Assembly: GCA_026770025.1 (NCBI GenBank)
Contig: JAMXDE010000014.1
Coordinates: 1,364,001-1,428,000 of the forward strand
DNA: 64,000 nucleotides
Direction of reading: 5' to 3'
From: Craspedostauros australis
Taxonomy: Eukaryota > Bacillariophyta > Bacillariophyceae > Mastogloiales > Achnanthaceae
Of this stretch, positions 57,401-64,000 are shown in pieces; position 1 is the stretch's first letter; each line of letters begins with the position of its first letter. The notes under the pieces were generated by a model that was not told where the DNA came from, ran no database searches, and saw only the letters and a program-made list of their open reading frames with translations. A program made the translations under genes and the position numbers.

Positions 57401-57471
57401 GAGGAATGGCGGCGCACTGACTCCGGTTGGGTGGATTGTCGTGTTGGGCAGAACGCTGATGTGTGTGACAT
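54436..57471 (-). CDS. Large F-box protein
   Basis: 1011 aa from the first ATG, intronless. An F-box lies near residue 380: PGTVLDHMLTFLPLSSIVAS, then CKHWNAE and LWKVLLKRRNWP. F-box proteins bring targets to SCF ubiquitin ligases through Skp1. The 580 residues after it alternate short hydrophobic strands with loops, including ALKVWDDKRILAAYSADCSLRLY, which is WD/beta-propeller-like. The N-terminal part has an Arg/Lys/Glu-rich helix (QRVERNQRRQNEAKEKKRK) and a Cys-rich stretch (CRSDF, CRCVHF). The C-terminus is Lys-rich (KKKKKKGLRKSG). Better-context ATGs at 57389 (MGELRS) and 57243 (MVRGNW) may be the true start. The substrate is unknown. Confidence 0.8.
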   Translation of the reverse strand: MSHTSAFCPTRQSTQPESVRRHSSFSLDMGELRSSQIRNLRCEWAQHDPCTILRAPLPEPPSLSQTRSEQTPPQARMVRGNWQQRVERNQRRQNEAKEKKRKSGEKRVFKQMSQALLSMLENSVTDIVRRRDKAISIHVWVDSLPDDPGVSRNAILQDAPEEKGSVKRRNRSGSTASADSASGRKKVHPRSKETARDLANDDHDAAPLCRSDFFTRACQQNKKSGKKSSCRCVHFNKQSKTLASVLLGDSKNKKSEADVAAADEANPTGREEASPDMHKTTMDMLFHLEVVMDQASIASSTLNELLSAELSRKACPIAGIVYCSVDDCLIFDRYQNGVLPSHGLDSDTEGKLEGGTSNGKGQDTSVAAGSNESGDLVYLPGTVLDHMLTFLPLSSIVASTGVCKHWNAEIGKSAGYLWKVLLKRRNWPVPIINDDDNNASTNDDTDVASSSTYADEEPQPIYGIYRNAFTATYGVVRDLNSLSIAATSILSRKSTEQKECCFRPFASHQNSPKHLSKCAALKVWDDKRILAAYSADCSLRLYSCVPKGDGESYCKQIVEQTLDLCKSTRKRTCAIAAVDLDDSWIGCMMVVHNLIHETESSLLVLVQRDEFLQVGDDLDSRQALQVIDVSEAVRNYFMTCEEAGDGLLQLFDFLTNYGEPEDVSVVASDTIASLGYGRFLIEVAISIPNYDEDHDNGDDDSIQRTIMRKLVVFSASAQSIVWVGDSHPEGAGDAVLSDHKSVAVLSNKMELPQDDWSEYRFLVINHTQAISMGHVEAKTFQHLPLTTVSFAVDGAHQMQMDSTWERSAETRQSLTMGDHVVVSDNFSRLHHEETLEYKSVVSILPITAIDHNDEQKAIALNGNVVVQQLIAFDERHVVAMCIQRPPPDAVDNLDGHWFGPDQTADKSIVAVLIHIAAGREIERVTVVHHMGQYTEDAPEPRTEVVAYDGQVGLALDWMGVVMAGQRTRDVIAANARDYHESGKATKKKKKKGLRKSGAKKDGFARGMSLRG

Positions 57472-58575
57472 GGATTTTCCGGCGAAGATCCTGTCGTCGT
57501 GTCAAACGAAGCAATCGAGCCAATCAACTCAGCCAAGGAGGTTGCCAAAAAGTTGGGGTTTTCGACGTTGTACCGACATTTCACCTTTTTTCTTGTTGCG
57601 AATTCACAGAACGCACTTTGACGAACAGTTGCGATTGTCGGACACAGCCGTCATCTGATATCGGTCCGACAAAATGTCCGTTTGTCCGTTCAAACCGGGA
57701 TAAGTATGAAACCGTTGAAACGGCGTTACATGATAGACGCTGTTACCAGTCATGGACGACATAGCAATGCAGCAACCACGTTGACGCATACGACATCGAT
57801 AAGACTCATAATCTGCATCTTTACTCTTTTTCATCCTAATTGGGTTTCACGTGTGTCGTAACTTGCGTTCAATGACTATCCGTTCAAACGGAGGTTCTTG
57901 GTTTCGAACTATTGATCAAAGTCGCAAGAAGAGACGGACATGAAACCGTTAAATTGGCGTTTGCGGTGTGAACACAGGTGTCAACCAATCAGATAGCAGC
58001 AGTAGTGCATCCAGCAGACAAGTTGTTCTCGCTAAGACTCATAATCTGCGTTCTTACGCTTTCACAACTCTTTTTGGGTTTCATGCGTGTAGTAACTTGG
58101 TTTATCATTCTCATCCGCTCAATTGAGTACGTGTTAACGCGAGGGACTGCCTGAAGAGGCAACGATAATACTGGGGCACCGCTTCGAGGGTGAACCGTCA
58201 TCAGCTGGCACGGCTTGTACAGTGCTGTACCTCCTTTGACCATGATGTTCTGACACGAAGTGACCGGTGTCAGAGGGATGCAATCCCATCGTTCGCTTTT
58301 GTGAGGTGTGGATGACAATGGTGGACGCACCTACCGTCGGTCACACGGAGATTCCTACGAGGGCACTTGCTGTTTTTCTCAGCGCGGAACCGTGTGTAAT
58401 TCACCAGACCTGTGCTCCTCATCGTGGATCAACACCATGAAACAACATGCTGAACCCCCTTTTGGACGAAACACACGTTGTCCCAGTGTGTGTTCTGTCA
58501 ACAACAAACTTTCCTTTTCTCTCTCGTTTCTCTTTTCACATCATCATACTCACGCTTATACGCAATAACGACAAC
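57472..58575. other. Repeat-rich intergenic region upstream of the F-box gene
   Basis: No gene is supported. It contains a 234-bp tandem duplication (57685-58125), CCGTTnnAACGG palindromes, and a GTACAGTGCTGTAC palindrome at about 58216-58229. Confidence 0.55.
57685..58125. repeat. Diverged tandem duplication, 234-bp period
   Basis: Three blocks recur at an offset of 233-234: ATGAAACCGTT (57706 and 57940), TAAGACTCATAATCTGC (57800 and 58033), GGGTTTCA-GTGT-GTAACTTG (57842 and 58076). Between the blocks the copies differ widely, so the duplication is old. Unit edges carry TCCGTTCAAACCG-like strings. Confidence 0.75.
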
Positions 58576-59034
58576 ATGGCTGTCCCAACAATCAACAACA
58601 ACAAGATCAAGTTCTACATCCAAGGTGTTTTGAATATCACCAACGATGAGATTGCTGGTGCCTTGTTCGAACAGGGCTTGATGAGGTTCGATGACCTCCT
58701 TTCACTCACGGATGATGACCTCTCCAAACTGTGCAAGCGCATTTGTGATGGCAGTGGGTTGATCGATAACCCTGCCTACAAGGGAGGGAAGACATCCATA
58801 CCATCTCACATCAAGGATCCAGGAACCACCATCGGGTGGATCCACAAACTCAAACTGCGCCAACTCCGTTATGCTCGTTTTCGTTTTCATCGCATTCAAC
58901 GTCCATTCTCAGCCATGGAAGCAACCATGGATCGTCTTCTCGCTCTGTGGGAGCTGTTCCTGGAGGAGCAATGCATCAAGGAAGCAGCAGCAATGGACAT
59001 GCCCGATCAGCTCACCAAGGTTGATAACATGTGA
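58576..59034 (+). CDS. Small gag/SAM-like ORF of a repeat family
   Basis: 152 aa from the first ATG (MAVPTINNNKIKFYIQG). The N-terminal half reads like a SAM-type helical bundle: ITNDEIAGALFEQGL, RFDDLLSLTDDDLSKLC. The second half is basic (KLKLRQLRYARFRFHRIQR). From memory it resembles small ORFs found next to pol genes in diatom-type retroelement families, so it may be a fossil of such an element; this could not be checked here. It could also be an accessory ORF of the transposon downstream. Confidence 0.4.
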   Translation: MAVPTINNNKIKFYIQGVLNITNDEIAGALFEQGLMRFDDLLSLTDDDLSKLCKRICDGSGLIDNPAYKGGKTSIPSHIKDPGTTIGWIHKLKLRQLRYARFRFHRIQRPFSAMEATMDRLLALWELFLEEQCIKEAAAMDMPDQLTKVDNM

Positions 59035-60720
59035 GACAGTCTTGAAGACATCCAGAACTACTTGGACAATACTCTTGGTGCTACCCTCTGTAAACTGGTA
59101 ATTTCACCATGCAAATGCTAGTTGTGGGCCCCACTGCGGGATTCTGTCGTGCTTTGCAGACAAATCAAGACTAATCATGACTCAAACTCCAAACCAGCCT
59201 CAGCAACCCCTTATGATGCTATATCTATACACCAACTCAGTGAAACCATAAACTGAGCATACCATGTGAATACCTGACTATCAGTGATAGTGAATATCGA
59301 ACTTAAAAATAAATAACTTTAGTTTTAATACCATTTCGGCCCGTGATATCGCGTGTTGTCACATCGAAAAACTCTGGGCGACACCCAACCCCCACTTCAC
59401 GGTCCATGATCATGCCCTTCCTCGTCATATCCATCGTATCTGATCACCCCATCGCCTCTGTATACTCCCATATCCATCGTCTGGGCACGCCTTCGACTCA
59501 GAAAGTCCATATCCATCTCCCCAGGTCGCGATTTCTGGAATTCAGGATTTCCAAAAATGGACGCAAACTCCGGTCCGCCTTCCTGCAACCAAGATATCTC
59601 ATCCATCCGACCTTGTTCACCACCACCACGCAGCATTACGGATCAAGTAGGCTTCAGGAAACACACTGGTTCGTACAAAAGGGCTCGCGAGTGGATACCC
59701 ATGACGGGCGGCTTGGTTTTGTACTTGTCTCTCGAGTTTTTCGATGTGCCAAAATTCACCATCTGTCTTCGGCAGCGAGAGCGACCGCATGTCGCAATGC
59801 TTCCGGCGCACACACATTGCTCAATCGACTGTCTAAGTGATTCTGAGTGCTTCTTGGATGGGAGAGTTGTCCATTTGGTGGATGTGTGGCATGCCACTGG
59901 TGCCCAAAGGAAGGGCATCAGGCTCTGTCACCACCTCCAAAAACTCTTGTTTTCCACTTCTACTTGTCGATGACGACCTTGCCGCTGCTGGATGGACGCC
60001 AAACTTCGTGGGTACCTCCAATATGATCCACTTCGTGCATCTTGCGCATCAATGGTGGATGGAATGGTCTGTGTCGATCATGCCACCTCTGTATCTTGAA
60101 AGGGCATGTTGAGTGCAAACGACCTTCCTGTTTCTTTTCGCTATATCTCCCTCCATTGGCAGGGTATACATTTGAAACCTCGCCCATCCACCATATGAAG
60201 CACGGCGAATCCACCGATGTGCTTGGATGTCTTCATGGAGGCATGATAGTTGTGGCCCATTCAGCGGCCGTTGCTGAGTGTTGTTGTGGGACGCCATTGT
60301 CGTGTTGTTGTGTGTGGCTTGTTGTTCAGATCGTTGGGGTTTGCGGAAGTTGACCATGTTTCAGACGAATACATGCACATCGACGACTTCGATTATGTTC
60401 TTTGCAGTGTCGTCGAGTGCGTTAGAATGACATCGGGTTCTTGTTCCATCGTTCTTCACAGAACATTGTTTGTGGTCGCACGAATGATGTGGTTTGGACG
60501 ACCAGCAGGGCAATTGGAACCTCTCCAACCTGTTCTCTTGTTGCTGCAATCGTTGATGCATTTCTGCGGCCATGTGCTGTGGGAACATGATCATCATGCT
60601 TCTACAGGCACTGTGTGCCTGCGATGTTCCTTCGTTGTTCACATCTCTGTCATCATCAAGAAAATCGTGCACACACACACACACCAACCCAAGCCATCAT
60701 TTCATCTTTCGTTCACCACC
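59035..60720. other. Non-genic or degenerate stretch between the small ORF and the transposase
   Basis: Minus-strand frames between 60357 and 59397 have coding-like composition (for example ASIFGNPEFQKSRPGEMDMD), but no continuous gene can be supported and no family is recognised. The 350 bases before 60721 are likely leader or promoter of the transposase. Confidence 0.4.
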
Positions 60721-62862
60721 ATGATCCATATTGGTATTGGCCAATACGTGGAGGTGGCTCCCCATGTCTCCAACGGCAAGTACTTTAATCTGGGCATGGC
60801 CTTCATCGTCGGCCTGAGCAAGAAGGTAAAGAATAGGAATGATGAATACGTGGACAGAGGCGATGAACCCCTCGCAGCAGATGAAGAGGCCTTCGTGAAG
60901 GTGAATCCCGTCCTCTCGCGAGATCATTGCTACGTCGTTCCGGAGTCAACGTGCAGGGTGTGCAACATGGAGGCTCCAGCGGGGGCAACCAAACAGGAAC
61001 CCAGTGACGCCTTTCCATTACTGTCGTTGCTGTCTCCCGACCATCACTCTGCCGCCGAGCTCCGCAACCTCGCGACTGCAGCTCCCAGCACCACCCAGAA
61101 AGAAGCAGAGAAACCAGAGATAACGCCGATCCGACGCCTTCTCATACGTTGTTTGGATGACAAGGCCGAAGTGCTGGCCGATTTGCAAAAGCATCACAAT
61201 GACATGAGCAAAAGGGGTTGGTTGCGGACGGTTGCAGGCAGCAGCGGGCAAACAGCACCAAAAGGAAAGAAGCATCTGGATGAGGAAGAGAAAGACAACA
61301 TCGTCAAGCTTCGTCTCATCCTTGGCTCACCTCCCTTTCTCATCAGTTGCATTGCGCATGCATGGGGTGTAGACAGGAGCTGCGTTTCGCGCGTGTTGAA
61401 AGATTTCCGCGAAGGCAATACGGAACAGAAGAAGTGCGATGACGTTGGGCTTTCTGTGTTCACGAGCACGCGCATACAAGGTCAACACTTCACAGCTCGG
61501 AAAGCCTTTGAGAGGATGTTGCATGCAGACAACGCTGGGCAGAAACTGAACAAAGAATACATCGACATGGCCTTCGCCGATGCGACAACAGACCAAAAGA
61601 AGGCTGCAGAGGACCTTGCGAAGGAGTGGCGTGACCGTGGTCCGCACCTCCTGAGCGATCTTCAACGGGTGTTGCAGAGGTCCGGAGGAGCCCTATCCTG
61701 GCGGGACATTGCAAGCGAAATCGCGGGAAGTGGAAAAGTGCACATTGTCAGTCCCATGTCCATCCGAAGGTTTGTACTGGGGCTCGAAGGCAGCAAGTAC
61801 ACATCCACCAAAATCCTCCCCTTCCTCAGCAAAGGTACAGTGCAGAAGCGCATCGATTGGGCCAACGAGTTCTGCATGTTCTGGGAGTCAGCGAAGCACT
61901 TCAAAAACACGCAAGTGATTGTTGTTCACATGGATGAGAAGTGGTCCTGGTCGATCGTCGGACGAAAGCACATCAAGTCCATTGAGAAATTGAAGGTGAA
62001 ACCAGTTGTGCACCATTGTCAACATCGCAACCGCTTGGTCAAGACTATGGCCATTGCTTCTTCCGCCTTTGTGCCCAACGACAACTGTCTCGAGAAGGGC
62101 GGAACGGCACACCTCTTTAACTTCGAGCGAGTTGGTCATTGGAAGGTCGCGATGAAGGATTCGTTCGGCCGCGTCTACGACAGCAGGGGCAACTACAAAT
62201 GCCCACCAACCCCAGAGAACCGCTTGAGGAAGAAAGGTGAGCGCAGGTGGCAAGTGCTGGAGATCACGGGGACCAAAGAAGAAGTGAACAGCAAGAAGAA
62301 GTTCAGTCTCAAAAAGTACTTCGAGACCTCGGAGATCCCAGCCATCCAAGATCTTGTTGCCAGAGTCCGCGGAGACAACAAAGAGATGCGAGTCGTTGTT
62401 TGCTACCAAATGGATGGTGCGGGGCCTCATCAAAACCAGGAACTGCTGGAGTTCATCAACGAACGGTTCAAAGGCCTCGGTTGGCATCTCCGCATTCAAC
62501 CTCCAAACTCCCCGATCACCAACGTCAATGACGACTGCGTCTTCCCAGTATTGTCGCGTAATGTGTCATCATACCAAGCCAGAAACCACGGAAGCAACAT
62601 CATGTCGTCTGAAGAATTGTGGCAGGCTTCCCTGAAGTGCTGGGAGCACTTGTCACTCAAGACGCTTGCCACTGCCTACATTCGTCATCACCAAATTGCT
62701 TACGCGATCTGTGCCTGCAAAGGCAGCGACAAGTTCGTGACGGAATCCAGAGGGCTCAGGATGAACGTGACTGTTAGGAATCGAGGATACGACTTTGTCG
62801 GAATACCCGTGATTGCCGCACCTCCCAACATTATTCGTCACACCTTTGGAGATTATTCGTAA
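60721..62862 (+). CDS. IS630/Tc1/mariner superfamily DDE transposase, apparently intact
   Basis: 713 aa from an ATG in an ACC context. Residues 1-80 form a small N-terminal domain (IGQYVEVAPHVSNGKY, then MAFIVGLSKK, ending DHCYVVPES). An HTH follows around 185-240 (GVDRSCVSRVLKDF), and a second is near 320-350 (LSWRDIASEIAGS, MSIRRFVLGL). Catalytic Asp405 is in VVHMDEKWSW, Asp565 in CYQMDGAGPH, and Asp604 in QPPNSPITNVNDD. This gives a DD38D spacing between the last two, and an unusually long 159-residue gap between the first two. QPPNSP with N-x-x-D is typical of Tc1/mariner. These enzymes cut and paste DNA at TA sites. All catalytic residues and a full frame remain, so the copy is young or active. 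Confidence 0.88.
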   Translation: MIHIGIGQYVEVAPHVSNGKYFNLGMAFIVGLSKKVKNRNDEYVDRGDEPLAADEEAFVKVNPVLSRDHCYVVPESTCRVCNMEAPAGATKQEPSDAFPLLSLLSPDHHSAAELRNLATAAPSTTQKEAEKPEITPIRRLLIRCLDDKAEVLADLQKHHNDMSKRGWLRTVAGSSGQTAPKGKKHLDEEEKDNIVKLRLILGSPPFLISCIAHAWGVDRSCVSRVLKDFREGNTEQKKCDDVGLSVFTSTRIQGQHFTARKAFERMLHADNAGQKLNKEYIDMAFADATTDQKKAAEDLAKEWRDRGPHLLSDLQRVLQRSGGALSWRDIASEIAGSGKVHIVSPMSIRRFVLGLEGSKYTSTKILPFLSKGTVQKRIDWANEFCMFWESAKHFKNTQVIVVHMDEKWSWSIVGRKHIKSIEKLKVKPVVHHCQHRNRLVKTMAIASSAFVPNDNCLEKGGTAHLFNFERVGHWKVAMKDSFGRVYDSRGNYKCPPTPENRLRKKGERRWQVLEITGTKEEVNSKKKFSLKKYFETSEIPAIQDLVARVRGDNKEMRVVVCYQMDGAGPHQNQELLEFINERFKGLGWHLRIQPPNSPITNVNDDCVFPVLSRNVSSYQARNHGSNIMSSEELWQASLKCWEHLSLKTLATAYIRHHQIAYAICACKGSDKFVTESRGLRMNVTVRNRGYDFVGIPVIAAPPNIIRHTFGDYS

Positions 62863-64000
62863 CACCCTTGAATATTATTCATTACGGCCATGATCGAAGA
62901 CGAACGTGATTGATCTCAGTCCTACTGAGAAGAAAGGGTAGCCTGTCCTCTGGCAATATAAGAACCTCACCAAACACAGATCAGCAGGTCCCGATACCAA
63001 ACCAACCGTGGCAACCACGCAGACAGCAACGTCAGCCAGAACAGAAGCACGGCAGTGGGCAAGTGCTGTACCCCCTCCGGAGAGCAGCACTGTCGAGATG
63101 TACATGTGAGTATATGTCAAGATGTACGTTATATGTGCATCGTTCACCCGTTATTCTCTCATACGCACTTGGACGGTATAACTACACTCGTGTCGATAGT
63201 ATGCTGTGATTCGTCAGAATTACAGGGGAAATGGAACACACGAAAAGGGGCAAGATTTCTGGAGGAAACTTGCAAATGACGATTTCTGAGAGAATTAGAA
63301 CATCGTCCGTCCATCCATCAATGGTACCAAGAGAATCTCGAGGTACTTCCCAACTAAACCTCAGATGACGATATCATCTGACAGACTACTGCATCACCAA
63401 TGGAACGTGACATCTGGAGAGCAGAAGGACGCCTACTGACGTCGACAGAATGTCATCGTGTCACCACGTCGACATCTGTCTCCAAGTCAGAGCAGGAGGC
63501 GAAGATACGATGACCCATGAAGATCATGGATACTGAAGGTGAACTTCAAATGGTAAGTACTCATGGGGTAGGAGCCAGCAGTGAATGAACGGAGTGTCGA
63601 ATGCGGAGTACGCATCGAACACGGAGTATCGTGTAGCACGAGTACACGATGTTGAGAAAGAGAGAGAGAGAATACAGAGAGGAGCGAGAGAGCATCTCGC
63701 GTACCGACTCATAGTCGGAGACCGAATCTACGAAACAGATTGGAGCGCCGAGAGCATCGGGCAAGAGAACTGGTGTACACCGAGAGGATCGGAGTATCCA
63801 CGTAATGAAATAGCAAACGAACAACTATCAACCAACACCATCTTCCACGATCGTAGGTTTCCGTGAGCGGAACTTGCCAACACGGCACGTGCCCCTCCTA
63901 CGGACAAGAAACGCCACAGTGTTGGAACACCAGAAAGGATCAGAACAACCATAGGTTTGGAACATCGCCAAGGGTGACACCAATCGTGAGATGAGGTGTC
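62863..64000. other. Non-genic right end of the window
   Basis: No gene is supported. A 14-base partial repeat ATTATTCGTAACACC/ATTATTCATTACGG spans the transposase stop. Short GA runs occur near 63657, and a GCACGAGTACACG motif near 63637. An ORF at 63585-63866 is probably chance. Confidence 0.45.

Larger units (their letters stand above)
58140..63240 (+). mobile_element. Candidate transposon region with Tc1/mariner-type transposase; ends not resolved
   Basis: The intact transposase lies at 60721-62862. Two short matching segments on the same strand (GCACGGC, 6-8 bases, then AGTGCTGTACC and CCT) at about 58207 and 63047 may mark related flanks. No terminal inverted repeats or TA duplication could be fixed by eye, so the extent is a guess. 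Confidence 0.3.

Noticed and set aside
60250-60720. Longer N-terminus for the transposase
   Set aside because: The open frame upstream of 60721 is low complexity with TH/HT runs; the ATG at 60721 has a good context and starts the conserved domain.
63585-63866. 93-aa plus ORF at the right end
   Set aside because: Glu/Arg-rich from a GA run, no family; not supported as a gene.

Overview
This is nuclear DNA of a eukaryote. Genes lie on both strands, are separated by 0.2-1.6 kb, and are intronless or cut by a few short GT-AG introns (about 170-600 bases) that rejoin known protein families exactly. Several features point to a photosynthetic stramenopile (heterokont) alga: a tandem helicase-associated (HA) repeat protein, a CIA30 protein whose leader is a signal peptide followed directly by Phe as in complex-plastid targeting, a DUF2256 protein with a leader, and a long Tc1/mariner-type transposase. 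I cannot name the genus.

Layout. 1-5.4 kb: kinesin-13 (cut by the window edge) and an HA-repeat protein, both minus. 6.9-15.9 kb: SSRP1, the FACT subunit, with three HMG boxes, and a vigilin-type multi-KH protein, both plus. 16.5-26.5 kb: a CCR4-like endonuclease/exonuclease/phosphatase (minus), kinetochore NUF2, Mediator MED10, a doubtful small ORF pair, and a SMARCAL1-like annealing helicase with a C-terminal PDZ-like domain. 27-35.7 kb: argininosuccinate lyase, a 22-repeat ankyrin protein, the eRF1 methyltransferase N6AMT1/MTQ2, and the rRNA-processing factor ESF2/ABT1. 36-44 kb: a three-His-box desaturase, the DUF2256 protein, an ER protein disulfide isomerase, and the plastid CIA30 protein. 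44.2-53.5 kb: one very large ATXR3/SDG2-like SET protein that also carries HMG, CW, Tudor-knot-like and CCCH modules. 54.4-57.5 kb: an F-box protein. 57.5-64 kb: a repeat-rich block with a 234-bp tandem duplication, a small gag/SAM-like ORF and an intact DDE transposase.

Functionally the left two thirds is rich in chromatin, transcription and mitosis genes (kinesin-13, SSRP1, NUF2, MED10, SMARCAL1-like, SET). In eukaryotes this is neighbourhood, not an operon. Leaders upstream of start codons often hold minisatellites with 9-18 bp units. Short palindromes recur just after stop codons, and a GTACGAGTAC-like motif recurs in noncoding DNA. No tRNA, rRNA or CRISPR array was seen.
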